64,000 nt of DNA from positions 61,331,684 to 61,395,683 of the forward strand of contig NC_089982.1 in the NCBI RefSeq assembly GCF_036417845.1, written 5' to 3'. Shown one piece after another: positions 49,728-64,000 of this stretch. Made by a program: the position numbers and the translations under genes. The notes under the pieces were generated by a model that was not told the origin of the DNA, made no database searches, and saw only the letters and a program-made list of their open reading frames with translations. Positions within the stretch are counted from its first letter, which is position 1, and each line of letters opens with the position of its first letter. Source of the stretch: Apteryx mantelli (Eukaryota; Chordata; Aves; Apterygiformes; Apterygidae).

Positions 49728-49733
49728 AATAAA
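49728..49733 (+). terminator. second candidate polyadenylation signal of the plus-strand recombinase-like locus
   Basis: AATAAA followed by a T-rich stretch with TTTGTG. It is an alternative to the signal at 49543. Confidence 0.35.
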
Positions 49734-49759
49734 CTGCATTTTCTTTTGAGCTTTTCTTT

Positions 49760-52700
49760 GTGCTATACCCCAGTCAAAGGCTTTTATTAATCGCAGTGGT
49801 GACAGGGTAACTTGGTATGAGCATATGCATCCTTTTTACTGTCTCATGGAATGAGAAGTGAAGCTAGCTAGTAATTGGTGATTGGAAGCTATGGATATGG
49901 AGGGGATTTAGCTGTTACCCAAATGTAACACTAAAAAGTTGGTAGTTATTCAGCTCCATAGCAGCTGTATCAACCTAAGCAGTTGCTGCAATCTCAGTCC
50001 TATCCTTTCTCTATCAATGAAAGCCTGCTCCCTTAATGCTTCCTAGGTACCTTCGTTGAGCCCTTTCAAAGGATGTATCAAACCCAGATACTGACCAAAA
50101 ATAGCCTTTAATTGAAATGAAGTTGAAACATCAAAGACCTGCTGAGTTCAAAGGAGCCTTTCTTATAGTAAGGAACACTAAGAAAAAGCATAATAACTGA
50201 CAGTTAGTGATGAAAGCACTTAGTACTTGTTAAAGGATCAGAACCTTAATACAGATTGAGTCACTAACAGCTGAGAAGCAGGATCATAAGCAAGCTGTGT
50301 CTCACCTTTCATAATAACTGGGGTGTCTAATGGTATCCCTGGTAGTATATCGTGCATTCAGGAACTACCTAGGTGTGAACTAGGTATACGGTAAGCAGCC
50401 AGCATAAGCCCACATTTTTCAACACTCATCTAGTTTTCAAGAGAAACTTTAATGGCAGAAAGCATTACAAAGCCATAAGATGTAATAGCAGACCAAGGAA
50501 TCTGTTGCTTCCTTGGTGTGCATTTGATAGCTCTTCTACAGTTTTACTCTAAGATGCTGTGGAATTACGTGCGTTGTGGATGCTGAACCTGAGTACCAAC
50601 TGTCTTGCCTATGTTTGTGGGAATTAAGTGGTATGTGAGGCTGTCTAGAACTCTGGCTGCAAGGTAATGAGATTAGTTAGAATACCCAACTGAAGTGTGC
50701 CAGGGAAAGCAGAGATCTTAGGCAGGGTTATGAAGGAGTGGGGAAGGAAAGAATTGATTCACAAGGAGAGGCAGGAAAAGGGCTTGCTTCATGGATGAGG
50801 AAGAAGACTGGTTTATTGTGCAAATGCAAGAGGGGAGTCTTCTGGGTCATTATTAAATCTTCTATTCAAGAGAGAAAAGGGATGTGTTTTGGAAGGAGAA
50901 AGAGTTGTGCTTCATGCATGATTGTGGGGATGGAACTGACTGCACAGGCCCAAGTATTTGTACTTTGTATGTATGACACTTTTAGGCCTTATGCCATGTG
51001 ATCACACATGGAGTCCTTGTCTGCTTTTCCATCCTGAAACAGCGTTTGTCATGTGTCAAGGACAGATTGGATGAAACTGATTGGAGGACCCATTCTGCCA
51101 TCCCTTGTGCTACCGTAAAAGCTCTTGTGTGTGTCACAAAAGTGTAGCAGGTGACAGTAATCAGGATGATACTGGGAACACCAACCTTGAGGCTGTCCTC
51201 AGGTGTGCAGTTGAAAGTTCATTCCATCCCTACCCAGCAGCTATTAAAATTTAAATATGCGTTGATAATCTTTCCAAGGAAGAAGGGCATAATGCTTTCA
51301 GCTACAGTGATGGTAAATGCTCTCACTCTACTGCTCCTTAAATTCCTGACAGGGAAAAGGATTCTGGCCTGTCTCAGAAGCCAGAGTATTCATGATAGTG
51401 ACAGAATCTCAAAGATGGAAACATGATTCATCTCTACAGTCTGCCTAAGAGCTGGAATGAGAAAGGATGTAGAGCTCATTGTAGCCAGCTCAGAGACAGG
51501 AAAGCCTCTCTGGGTATCCCCAGTGATGCTCTCAGTGATGCTAACCAAATGGAAGGATGGAGGAGGAGCTCTCAAAAATCTGCTAAATACCACTGTACAG
51601 AGCAGATGTCCCACAATACTTCCTCATCAGCTATGTAAGCAACTTCCAAATGGCAAAGCTTACTTTTTTCCTAATGGGGAAAAGAGCTCCAGCACAGATG
51701 CCAAAAAAAGGTTTAATCAAATTACAGCCTAAGAACACCTTTGTGATTAGGTCTTCCTGGGGCACTGTCTTCTTACAGAGCAACCACCAATAGTTTTTGT
51801 TACTGTGCATCCTTGAGGCAAAGTTACTACAGCAACAACTCCTGTATAACAAAGCCAGACAAGTGAATCCAAATTGCCTTTAATTGATGTGTTACAATTT
51901 TCAAGGAGATTTCAATGACCAGTTAATGAGCATTGTACACATCACAGTGGTAAAGTTTTGTATCATTATAGCATAAAAAAATCTATAATCCTGTGAACAC
52001 AGCAGCACTGAAATGCAGTGATTTCCTAATGAAGGGGAATCAGTTAACTACCTAAATAGACACCTTAGCCAGATATTACCCTAGCAGTGTCACCAAATAG
52101 ATCCACTCCACTAGTCCACAGAGAAGTGGAGCAGAGTTGTATTTAAATGTCATCCTCAAGAAGTCCGTGTAAACTAATGTAAAGACTGGAGGTAGCAACC
52201 AAACTCTTTATGGAAATGAAACCTTAGACACTGGATCTGCCAAGTTGAGACCTGCAGTGCTCAGACTTCAAAAATATTAAAGCTTTTTGTGTTAGTTTAC
52301 ACATGCATTCTTCATTGAGTGTTCGTAAAAATAATACTATTGGAATACCTAGTATAACCCATTTGTTTAGATTTACCCACACCTTTACCTTCTGGCATGT
52401 TCCCCCTATTCCTTCAGAGACAAGGATTTACTTTAAGACGAGGTCAGTTAGGAACCAAGTCTTGCATCTCAGCTTGGCTTTCACAATAGCATACTTGCTA
52501 GCATAGCTGCAAGGTCCCTTTATACCCAACCCCTTCTCATCCCCAGTTGCTAGGCAGCATGAGGTCTGGTGCCCTCTCACACTGCAGGCATGTTGTACCA
52601 AGTTTGCTTGCTGCTAACTTTGGGGATAAAATTCCTTAGAAGGTTAAACAGCAAAGACCACAGAAGAATTTACTAAAAGTACACTGTGATTGGTCATGCG

Positions 52701-55700
52701 GTAGAATAAATCTGCACATGTAGTATTAGTGACAGGTATAGCCTGTGCACAATATATGAGGAAAGCTTAAAAATAAGGTGAGCTTCCACGAGCATGGAAG
52801 GAACAGAGGTGGTGTTTATCATCTGTAAAGAAAATCCTGTTGCTACTCCAGTAACCCACTTGAGTAGCTTGTTCCTGTTCCAGTATTTCTTCCAACTCTG
52901 AATATAGGGATGTAGCTCTCTTGTTGCCACTGTGGTCAGATGAGTGTCAGGGCTTTTCCCTTTCCCTTTATAAATATCCTTCATTCAAAGGACATTTAAG
53001 GTTTTCCCCTTAGCTGGGGCCCTGGTCTTTTCATATCTGGACATCTGATTACCAAAGGTTGGTTCTTCCATAGGGATTTCTGGCCCTTGCTACAGAAATT
53101 GGGTACATGAAGTGGGTTCTGCACATGCCCAGATCCCTCAGAAAACTTTGCACTTCAGCAGGGTTTGTATCAGTCATCTCTTTGATTTACCAAGCAGCAA
53201 GGGAAAAGAGAGGAGAAACAAGAAAAGAAATAACAGAAGTTTGTGTTTTTAAAAAGGAGAGAAGAAAAGGTCAAGGAAGTCTACCAGAAAAAGAAAAAAG
53301 CCAGTGGCTGCTGCAGTGAGTAGATACCACCCAGCTCTTTATAAAATACTCAAAGCATTTGGAAAATGACATGTTCTCTAAACATCATTAGAAGCTATGG
53401 CACATGGATCCTGGAGTATTTCAGGTGTGGAGCAACCCACCCATGTTTCAGAGCCTTGGATCCCTTCCTATTAGCATTGAAGCATAGTTTCCAGTTTAAT
53501 TTCATCCAAGAAAAATCCAGTTTGTCCATGCCACAGTGCAAAGCTCTTGGTCATCTACTCTTGGCATGTTTTGGTAGCTTCATAAAAGCACACCCACTGC
53601 AAAGCAAAATGCTAAGAGACATCTCTGAGACACAGCCACCATGTTCTGAGAGCCACTCTGCACTGGGTGGTGCTCATAACAAGCAACAGTGCAAGCCATT
53701 CAGGATACTATAGCTTGAAACCCTCTGCCACCTTCCTGCCTCAAGCACACTCAGCCCCCTGTGCCATCACTTTCTGTGGGACTTGCTAACTGCATTCACC
53801 CATACAGACCCCTGAAGGGAACTAGGGACAAGACCAAGACGGAAGGTGGCAGCCCCATCCATAAGGGGTGGTGGGACCCCATGCCCTGATGCAAGAGCCT
53901 CACCCAACTCTGCAGAAGCAAGGGTCCATAAAGGGGCCCAGTATTCAGGTTGCTCCCTTATTTGTGTTATCCCTGGGCACAGTCTAATTAGGAAATTAGA
54001 TACCTTATCTGTTGATACCTGACTATCTTCAGTCCTAGGTAGTATACACAGTGGATGGATACAGAGCACTGCTTACTTAAGGCTGACTCCTTTACTTCAT
54101 GATTAAAGCGTGTGCACTAAAGCACTTCTGGATTTGCACAAGGCAGTCCAGTCTATGAATTAATGCTGAGCAAAAGCATGCCCTGAGGTGACTTTCCCGT
54201 TCAGCTTTTCTCTTAACCCTTCCCATGCAGGTGTTATAACTTTCATAGCCCATTTGGAGTTACTACTGCTGTTTTCACCAGAGGTGCGGGTAGGAGATGA
54301 CACCCAGAGGGTTAAGAGCAGGCAGACTCAGCTGGGCTTCCATGGCTTAAGGGGCAGCTTTCATGGGCCACAGATATTGTCTCCACTAGCATCCTCAGCA
54401 CTAGAACTTTGATCTCCTTATTAGACAGATGGTACATATGGAAAATGAACTGGATTTAGAGAGTTTGCCAAAAGTTGCCTGTGCTTTTACTGGGCTCATT
54501 TTAGCCAAGTTTGAAAGAGGCAGAATGAACTCTTCCCAAATCTTGACATATAAATGTGCCCAGCTTGGCAAGTCTCCATTTTGTTGGAGGAGAGGAGGTG
54601 ACAAAAAGGGCACTGGCAGTGAATTGTGTACTGTGGGTAGCTGCCGAAAGGAAGAGGCAAAAATATTGAACTGCTTTCCCAGTGAGGCATTACGGCCTTC
54701 CCCTGGTCTGTGGATTGCAGTGCTAGACATAGTGAAGGACTGCAGGTTCTAGTGCTCAAGCTTTGACTTGGTGAGGGCTTTTATCATGCAGACCATACAG
54801 AAAAAGTCCAGAGAGAACAAAAGCAGCCAGCTGTTCCTCTTCATGAAGCTCTGAGCTCTCCCCACACTTCATTCAGCAAGTTATAGAAATGCAAGGTCAC
54901 CATTTTGGCAAAGGACATGGTACCCCCTTCTGGGGGCACCAAGAGTTCAGCCTGCCCTGGGCCCTGGGGGAGAACTGCAGCACTTACACTACTGGAGAAA
55001 CCTGGCAGATGTGAGACCCAGAAAGCACCCTCCTTGGCCTGGTGGCCCGTGCTTAGGGAAGACCTGCTAACCAAGTTGCACCACAGGCTCTGCACTCCCA
55101 GTTGAACCAAAGTACTGTGCCTCCATATTGGGACCAGCAGTTCTACAGCTAATGCCTTGTTGTATAAAATGGTTTGTGTGGTGACAAATCGCATTTAATC
55201 ATTCCATTACAATTTATTTTTTCCAAATTCTTTTCAATCAGGAGAAGAAAAAATGAACCTCTCAGTGAACTGGCAGTGCGCAGCTGTGGAAAATACATTT
55301 TACAGAAGCTTGCTTTCAGGCACTGCTATGTTAGCCGTACACCTGGTGAAGTAATACAATGAACTGCATTTAGTTTAAATCAATGTACCAAATATCTTCT
55401 CACGACCTATTATTATATGGATGGAAGGTTAATTTGGGGCTTTTCTACGTACAGTCTGAGTGAACACAGCCTTTTTGGCAGGTGTTTCCGGTGCAGAAAG
55501 AAAACAGGTCTCTGTGGTTAAGCTGTTTAGTTTTCTTCAGCTCACCCACCAATCAATGCAGAGTGCAAATAGCTCAGCCACATTATCTGAGCCTGTGTGA
55601 AAAACTCCAGAATCAGGAGGATATGTTAACACCCAGCCCTAACGTGACTGCTTAATGTTACGCAGAAAAAGTAACTTAAAAAAAATACTTAAAAAGAAAA

Positions 55701-58700
55701 CAAAATTACTTTTTGCTTTTCTTCAGCAGTAGCTACAAAACCTGGGCTAAGGCAGCAGTCCTGTTATTCTTCCTACCAGCTTCCCAGAAAGAAGCCTTCC
55801 AGCGCTGCCTGGCACATTGTGCATATCAGAATCAATGAATTAGTTCCTGTCAACTGACTTATGTGAATGGAAGTGTTGTTACCTTCATTTTTTTGACTGG
55901 GGAAACTGAGGCACACTGAAAATACAGGAAATTTGTGGAAAAACATATGGGAGGCACGAGTTGCTCTGCTCTGGATCTCACTTAAACCTTCTCTGTGAGT
56001 CTCTGAGTGCTCAAAAGGAGCAATGTCCCATGTACATCAAAGAAAGGATCCTCAAGGTCCCAGAGGCTTCTGGTTCTTTCTCCCATCCTCTCTTCCTCTA
56101 GTTTAATGCAGTAGTTACAAAACCATTTTCAATGTTGCAGGAGAAGCAACATTTATCAGCAGCGCGAGGGTTTCATGCGTTTGCACCTTGCACAGCTGGC
56201 ACGCCCGGGCCGTGTACGGGCTGGAGTGCTGCGTTGATGCAGACACATGCTTCTGTCCTCCACCATCAGCTCCTTCATCCAGAGGTCTCCTGCTGCCCCA
56301 TGTCAGGCTCCAGCTCTGCACCTGAGGGTGCCCCCAGCCAGCGCCCAGACCCTGCCCCTGCATCTCTTAACCTCGATGAATCCTGTCCTTGACAGCATCA
56401 GTGCACTGCCTCCAAAAAAGCAGGGACAAAGCCTGCAAATCCAGAGCAACAAACTGATGCTGTTGTTAAAAATAACCTGAAAGAAGTACAGAGGGATTAT
56501 TAAATCACCTTGATTTAAAACAGTTCTGCCCTCCTTGGGCCTCAAAGCCTGTCACAGACTGAAATGAATGAAAGAGACCTTATCTGCCTTGAGGTTTCAG
56601 GCTCTGGTACAGCACCTTTGCTGCAGCCCTTCTATCAGGTATTGCCTACCCCTGTATGGTGCAGTCTGTGACCATGTACATTTTACCAGGAAGCTGGCAT
56701 TGTTGGCTGAACTTCCAGAAAAAGCTTGATTCAATGCTGCAGCATTTTCCAGCCGTGTTGGTCCCTTTTCCAGTTCACTGCAAAGCCATGCAAGTGCTTG
56801 TGTTGGCACAACACAGATGGGGATGGGGACAGGGATGAGACTCTGAGGAAAAGGCAGCGACTTCTTAAGAAGTGGAATCAATGTCTGATATAAAATAAAG
56901 ACTTCTAAAGGTGGTTTAAATTAAATGATAATTCAGTCATTAAAAACATGAGGAAAGCGCAGTGAAGCCCAAGGTGAGTATAGGAAGCAAAGAAAGACTC
57001 CCTGGGCCAACATTTTAGATTCAGGGGCATATCTAACTCTAGGCCTCCTCTATACTCTTGAACACTAAGGCAATTTCACCATCTCATCCTGCAGAAGCAA
57101 GCAATAATCTTTTTTCTTATTCTTCTTTTTGTGGCTACAAGAACCCAGAAGAAGGGATTTGGATGCCTACCCATTTTAATTGGGACATTGGCACCTGAGT
57201 TGAAAATGCCATCCCATACCAAAGTGATCCTTTCTCCATTCTGTTCTCCAGGACAGATCCAATTCTGGTGTGCTGCAGGCACTGCCTTTGAGTCCATCTG
57301 AGACAACCAGAACTGCAGGCAAGCCTGCAGGCACACAGTTTGTGACTGCAAAGTTTCTCGGCCCCTTGATTTTCCTAGTAAATGTGCTCGGAAGAAGTGT
57401 TTGTTTTGACAGGGTATCTTCCTCACACCTCCCTTCACCCACACTCCTGAAACAGGGTGTTCCTCCATTTAAGAGCATGGGTACATGAAGAGATTAATTG
57501 ATGGTGTGAATTTGCAGTGTGTCATTCATTCCATGGTAACTACCCTGGTGTGTACACTCCTACCTAGCAAAATGCAAGGTAAAACAGTGTAAGTGACTTC
57601 ACACATCATCACAGAGCAAGAGCATTCACCCAGGCACTAGAGGTACTTTAACCAAGTAGCTTATTCCAAAGTAATTTAATCATGTATCCACACTCTGAAT
57701 TCCTCAAGGGGCGTGACGAAGGAGGTCTCATGGAAGCTGCTAACACAGACCGAAAAAATCAGCACCCTGCAAACAAATCTTTTTCAAATACACAGTTAAA
57801 GGAGAAGCCAGCACCTCTGTCTCCTTGGTCAAGCTGCACAGGAACTGAAGACTCCTGGAGAGGAATGGAGATGAAGGAGAAGTGTGTAGGCAGGCTTCTG
57901 GTTGTGGAGGATGTCACTAGGGTGCCTCTTGGAAGAGAGGTGATCCCTGGTATTTGGGTCCTCTGTCAGAAACTGCCCTGAATGCAGGGCTCAGAGCCCA
58001 CATCTCTTCACAGGCGAGTGCTTTAATCTCTAGGTTACACAGCCACGCTCTGTGTCTTGTTTTCTATCTGTCCCTTCACAGCTCCAGCGAGGGGAGAGAG
58101 GTGCTTCCTCCATGCTGCTCAGCAGCTGGGTTACCCCTATGGGACATGGGAGACATGAGTTTGAGCAGTAAAAGGAAAGAAAATGAAGCTGGCCCATTTC
58201 CTGAGAGCACACTAACCAGCAGGCTGCCAGTTCCTAGCTGCTGCAATGAGGAGCAATGTGGTAGGCAGTGACACCAAAGCTGGTATGCTCAGGCAGACCA
58301 CTTAGTCTGTGTGCAGTGCCTGAGGTGCGGGCATGCTGGTGCAGGGGACACATGGCTGCCCAGGGAGGAGCACCAGGGATAGCGCTGGGGAAGGGACCTG
58401 GAAAGGAGGAACAAGGAGGGGGACTGCAGCTCGGCTTTCACATGGGGGGGTAACCTCGCTGCAGAGCTAATGTATAACACAGAAGCAGCAGCCTTCCCTG
58501 GGTGCTTTCATGTGATTCCTGCTTAGCTGCTTGAAAGAGAGCCCAGAGGCACCTTCCTTCAGAAGAGCGCTGAGACCTGCAGGTGCTAAACGGGCAGAGT
58601 TTCCTCTGAAGCCCTTGCAAAACCCTTGAGGCAGGATTTGCATCTGCCAGATGTATGCAGCTGCCTGTGGAGCGCAGTGGCTTCAGCAGACTGCTCTGCT

Positions 58701-61700
58701 GGTCCCTCTTCTGGGGCCTCTGATGCTCCCCAGACACCATGCTGGCATGCAGGCTCTGCTCTGGAACCAGACACCTGAAATTGGGGGGTGCTGGATGCTA
58801 TTTCTGAGCACCTGCACATCTGCTCCTGCTTCAAAAGATAGAGGCAGTCACTGAAAGCTGAGACTCGGGGAATTATAATGCACTTTTTCAAAATGGTGGA
58901 GAAGAAAATGCCTTATGCTATAAATGCACTTGCATATAACTTGGGCAACCTGCTTGCCCAAGCTGCTTGAGCAGGGGGGTTGGACCAGATGATCTCCAGA
59001 GGCCCCTGCCAACCCCAGCTGTTCTGTGATTCTATGATAACAGACACACAAATACTTGGGCCATCTGCCTACTCCTGCTGAGCTTTATGCTGGCATTATT
59101 ATACCACGTACAGTGTTGAAAGAGCTGTGGTAGCCGATGACTTTCAGCAGAGTTATTTCTGCTGTGCACTGTCAGAACCAGCAAGAGATTCCCCAGCTCA
59201 TTAATGGTTACATTTCTGATGAAGTGACTCAGCCAGCAGAAGCTGATGGTCAAGATCAGAGTGTCAAAGAGGGCTAAAGAAATCAAGCAGAGAAACCCCA
59301 CAGAAAAATAAAGACATCTGGACACTTCATTTCCTCATACTGCTTCAAAAGTACCTGTCAAAATTGTCATCAAAAGATTTCATACTTAATATCCACTGAG
59401 ACCAGTGGGGCAGTCGCACTGCATTTCTGGCCTAATCCAATCACTTAAAGTTGAAGAGTCTTTCTCTTTATTTCACAGAGTTAACTCCCTAGCAAAGATA
59501 AAGCTTTCACATGACCTTTAATCAAATAATCCTTCTCTCATCTGGGATGTCATATTCATTGTTCTGTGGGATAGAGCAGAAGAGATTGTGACTACTTTTA
59601 AATGGGAGCTTGGTCAGGCCTGAGAGCTGTTTTCTGCTGGCAGATAAAAGGACCTCATAGTCAAATTCTCATTAGTGCAGGACTGAGTCTTTTCCAGAAT
59701 AATCTAGTGATTTTGTTTATTTGGTATTTGGTATAAGGGTATTTCTCCCCATCATAGGTAGGAACTAGCTTTTAAGATTCAGGATGGGAGTTAGATTATT
59801 GGGCCAAGAGCTCTCATCTTACCTTCAAGCTTGAAGTTACACGCTTGTAATTGATACACTTGCGCTTCCTCCCTCTCCCCAAGCTGACACCATGCCTCCT
59901 GGCAGATTCGCACATGTAATGTGATCCGGACAAAATGCCTCACTCACCAACAAGAGCTGGCAGACAAGTTCTCTTGGGCCCTACTTCAAAACTTCCATGT
60001 CAATTTAATTTATGTGAAACACCCAATTTTTGTCACCTTGAGCCCAATGGCATCTCAACGATTTCCCACTGGCATTTATCTGTGGACTCTGAAGGGACAT
60101 GACAAATGCTGGGAATATAGAGGACAAACTTTTCAGTGGAACATTTGTTGTCCTGAAATCCCTGTTCAAGGAACACTTCAGGTGAAGTTTTACTTAAGGG
60201 CTAGTGAATGTTAAGGGGAAAAATACTGTTTCCCTGTATCTGCATGAGGATATGCTGTATCCTCTCTTGATAGGCCTGGAAACCACAGAACAGAGTACAG
60301 TGATAAGCCTTAGAGGACGAGACCCAGTCCTTTCTGTATGCTCTTCCTTTACTCAGCCATAAAGTGGATAAAAAGGGTGGATGGGAGAGTTTGATTCCTT
60401 CCTGACGGTTCTAAGGACTGAATTATTACTTAAACTGTGGGCATGGCACCAACTGCAGCAGCTTGAGCTCCCTTTCCCCAGAACCTGAAGTAAAATTACT
60501 GAGTGTTTAGCCAGGTGGAAGGAATAGTGTTTCATTGTAATAATTTAGCCGGCATACACTTCTCTAATGAGACCACATCAAAAAGTGAAACTGCAGTCTC
60601 ATGCAGTTCTTTGCAGCGTAGATGAGTCAGAGCCTTCTCTCTTTCCACGCTGCAGCTCACTAAGCCTGTGCCCAGTTTAATAATTTCCATTCTCTGCTGG
60701 AGAGAGTGCCACATTTATGCTGTGTGATCACATAAATATTCTCCACAATGTAGTAAAAGATTTTAAGTTCTTAACCTTAAAGTGTAATTGATGAACAATA
60801 TTTTATTTAAATTGTTAGACTTAACTCATGTCTGCTTTGGTAGAAAAACTCATATCTTGAAATCTAAGTACAGACAAGTTTCACTGTCAGTCACAATGAA
60901 CTCTACATTCCCTCTTTGGATTTAATCTAACCAGCAGATGCGGACCATTCTGTAAGTGAGGATGGTTAAAGAGGGAGGGCTCTAGCCTTCACATTAGCAT
61001 CAGGCCCTGTATTCACACTGCACAGCCCTCACACCCCATCAGCATCCATTCCTGTCTCAATAAATTGTAAGTCTGGCAACTAGTCTCAGTTGCCTTTATA
61101 TCCTACCCTATAGGAAACCTCTGAAATGGTTGCAATGAGATTAAATGCTGCAGATCTACAGGGCAGAATAAGCCTTAGTTGATGCAGAAGTTTAACTTCA
61201 AACAACTATCCCTGTAAGCTTACCTTTGTCTTTAATTCCTTTGAGCTTTATTTGACTCTACATCAAATATTGACAATCTTATATTTATACTGCTTTGTTG
61301 CACAGAGTCATTCACAGCAGTTACTAGTTTTGCCTCTAGTGTGATAGGTGACGAAAAACACCTTTAAAGTGCAATTAACTTCAGAAAGAAGCAATAGCTG
61401 TGACAAGTGCCTCCATCCCTCTCAATGGAATAGTAATATAAAAGGTTTAATGCAAGTAGAAGTCTGTTTTGTTATATCTCCACTCACAGTTTCAACAACA
61501 GCATCCACATCATGTGCCTGTCTAGCTGAATACACTGAAAAGATTTTCCCTAAGGATTAGACTTATCACAGGAATAAGGCGATCATTCTAGTAGCTTGAA
61601 TTCATAAGAAAAGTAATATTATGTGATTGGTGTCTGCTTGTCTCTCTCCTCTCCAGTAACTTGTTAATTTATTGGCAGATGCCAGCTAAATTTGGTGGAT

Positions 61701-64000
61701 GAGCAAAAACCTTAGAGATACTCAGTTCTTAAAATTTTCATGAAAATATACAAATAGGTTAAGGGAAAATGCTGCAATTTGAGCTGAATTCATCCAACTT
61801 TGAGGCACAAAGCCATAGGAAAGGAGGCTTCACCAGTTCTGCTGCTATGTACAAACACTGCAGGGGTGACAAGTGAGGCAAGACTCACCAGACCAACATC
61901 ATAAAGGACACAGGAGGATCCCCAAAGCTGTGCTAACTGTTGTCCAAGGATAAACAGAGAAGGGTGGAATTAATCTCTCCTATCTTCAGATGTCACGGTA
62001 TAGACACCTATGGCTGAGTTAGTTGTCTAGACTCCTTTTACAGCAACCGGGAGAAACATTGCTTTTCTGGGGCACAGTTCACCTCACCAATGTCTGGAAT
62101 AGACTAAATGAATCATATGTCAGAAGTACCTTTTTATCTCTGCTACGTTTCTGTCCGCTTGCTTTCTGAGAGAGGAGGAGGTAGGCCTGCCTGCTCATGG
62201 AGAAGCAGACCCATACCCACACCTTGCAGAGAAGCTATATTGCATTTCACATCTGCAAATGGCTGGTGCCGATGGAGTTTGTGAGCATTTGCTTGCAAGA
62301 CAAGGAGAGAAGAATACAGTGTGTGATCACGTTACCTTCTTTCATCTCCATTCAATTCCGTGAATGCTCTTCTCCTGACAATTCTTCTGAAGTGCCATGC
62401 AAGTGGGCACATGGATCTCAAACACTTTGAAATACCAGCTGTTGGACCAGAAGCCATGCTCTAAGCTATGCTCAGAATAGTTACATTGTTCCAAAAGCAA
62501 ACCCTGCTGAAACCCACTGATATGTACAATTCATATCCCAAGAGAGCCACATGTCGTCATGAGCCACCCGGTTTCTCTAGCATCTGGCCACCTGTGTGCA
62601 GTACTTTGCAGCAGAGCTCCAATCCCACAGCACATGCTGCGAAGACTTTCTGCATCACTTCATCTAGATGGGAGATGATTTTTACTCTGATCACTCAACT
62701 GGCAAATAAGATTGTTTGTGCAAACTGCTGCATACTTGGCAGGCTACTCCCTGGCAGTCTGCAGCAAACCTGGGCAGGATCAGTGCCAGAGCTTCAGTCT
62801 CAACAGAGTGAAAAGCTCCCAAGTCACACGGAAAACTTGTTTAGGGTGAGGCTGTATCTTGGAAACCTTTTGCTTTAGCAGCTTCGAATTCAGGCCATCA
62901 AACCTTAGGTTTCCCTATCAATTTTATGATGGTTGTAGTAACCGTGCAGATTCCAGAGCATGGAGGAGAAATCAGCCCTAGGTTTCAGTGTCACAAATAC
63001 TACTGCACCCTGGTTGCTACCACTTGGTGTCACTGGGTGTCACAGTTCTGCTGCTGCGCTGAATCCTTACCCCAGCTGGAGCATTCACAGATGCTCCATC
63101 CTCACAACCTGGCCCCATATCCCCAGCCCCCAGCACCTGCAAAACAGCCCACTTGGCTCTTACCTGAGGTCAAACTTCTTCCTGTGTGCTCAAAGCCAAG
63201 CTCCTGGCCCTGGGAACTCACCCCGCTCAGCCAATGGGCAGCCTCTCCATCCTGGGTGGGGAAGTGACCCTCAGCTCACGTTTGCCCTGTGCTGGGCATG
63301 CTGCAGTCCCCTCGGCCAGGGCACATGCTCCAACCCTAGGTGCCAGGGCTGGGAGAGGAGTAGGCAGCTGGGGAGGTGAGCATGTGGCAAGGTGGAGGTG
63401 TCACACCTGGGACAGTGCAGGTGTAAAGGAAATTTGCTTGTTTTATGAGATCATATTAGACTTCACCTTTAACTCTCCTTCAGGGGGCTGGGCTGCAAAA
63501 GGTCTTGACCACCTTTCCATGCTTTCCTGTCTGGGCAGAGGATGACCTAACAGGAGAGTCCATCAATTAATTCCTAGTTTGGGATGTCATGTTTGCTGCT
63601 CTGCTTCCAGGAGAAGGATCAAAATAAATTGACTTTCAAATGCCTAGATACCTTCTTGTGCTACAAACCACACAGGGTGTAACAACTTTTAAAAACAGGA
63701 GTGAGAAGTTCAGGAAAAGCTCTATTCAGTCAGCTTGTCTCTTCTGCAATTTCTTCAGTTCTCAGTAACCTTTTTCACTTTTTTACAGCCTCAGCTATTT
63801 CCTTTCACTACGCTTTAACTTCTACCGTTCTGTTTAACAGCAGCCCACCTCTCTCTCCTCCTTCCCCCTCCTGTCTTCTTTCAAGACCTTCTTTAGAGCA
63901 AACCACATCCTTATATTCATCTTATTGTTAGAGCCTCTATCAATGCTGCTGTTACAGCTCTTTACTACTTTTTGATCAAGTGGTCTAGCACAGCTCTGAA
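49760..64000. other. intergenic DNA right of the recombinase-like pair
   Basis: About 14 kb with no recognised gene. The open frames are short and unrelated to protein families I know; the longest run only to about 139 codons, in GC-richer sequence near 62960-63550. The one clear element is the CR1 3' end at 58937-59039. The coding exon of RHOH, expected next from mammalian gene order, is not present. Confidence 0.65.
58937..59039 (+). mobile_element. CR1 LINE, 5'-truncated 3' end
   Basis: Sequence GGGCAACCTGCTTG, then GCTTGAGCAGGGGGGTTGGA, CCAGATGATCTCCAGAGG, CCAACCCC and the terminal GATTCTATGAT unit are those of the avian CR1 3' end. Only about 100 bases remain, as is usual for this LINE, so it encodes nothing. 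The terminal octamer-type repeat is near-minimal, and no target-site duplication is expected for CR1. Confidence 0.9.

Noticed and set aside
51457..51732. Open frame of 91 codons starting MRKDVELIVASS
   Set aside because: No recognisable family, no supporting splice sites, and overlapping frames are open nearby.
32685..64000. Possible RHOH coding exon, expected next to CHRNA9 from mammalian gene order
   Set aside because: RHOH is encoded in one exon of about 190 codons with GTPase motifs. No frame of that kind exists on either strand here, so it must lie outside the window.
1..64000. CRISPR arrays, operons, bacterial promoters, tRNA or rRNA genes
   Set aside because: None seen. The window is vertebrate nuclear DNA with spliced genes.

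Overview
The window looks like vertebrate nuclear DNA from a sauropsid, most likely a bird. It has a compact five-exon nicotinic receptor gene with canonical splice sites, long gene-free stretches, a CpG-island promoter, and a CR1 LINE 3' end (58937-59039) of the kind that dominates avian genomes. No species is assigned. No bacterial, organellar, CRISPR or operon features are present.

Layout. Positions 1-2925 hold the last coding exon (108-362, +) and probable 3' UTR of RBM47. About 24 kb of intergenic DNA follows (2926-26740). It contains simple repeats, a badly decayed PIF/Harbinger (HARBI1-like) transposase fragment (6540-6985, -) and an old CR1-type LINE fragment (about 24630-25110, -). 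CHRNA9 (26741-32684, -) is complete: five coding exons with consistent splice phases join into an intact 486-residue alpha-9 nicotinic acetylcholine receptor subunit. RBM47 and CHRNA9 lie tail to tail, which matches the mammalian neighbourhood as I remember it. From 32685 to 45673 I recognise no gene.

The most unusual part is 45674-49455. Two paralogous two-exon loci sit head to head around a CpG island. Each has a TATA box embedded in almost the same sequence, two upstream CCAAT/ATTGG boxes, a GC-rich first exon, a short phase-1 intron, and a second exon encoding a tyrosine-recombinase (phage-integrase-fold, DIRS/Ngaro-like) domain. Both recombinase exons are broken by different stops and frameshifts. 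Both carry Trp where the family has the second catalytic Arg (HSFW instead of HSFR), and both lack the terminal Tyr region. I read this as an inverted duplication of an already captured, catalytically dead recombinase gene. The promoters have kept their CpG content while the coding exons decayed. Whether the island is still transcribed cannot be seen from sequence.

From 49760 to the end the DNA is intergenic apart from the CR1 3' end. RHOH, the next gene expected on the right from the mammalian order, has no coding exon in the window, so the recombinase pair lies in the CHRNA9-RHOH interval if gene order is conserved.
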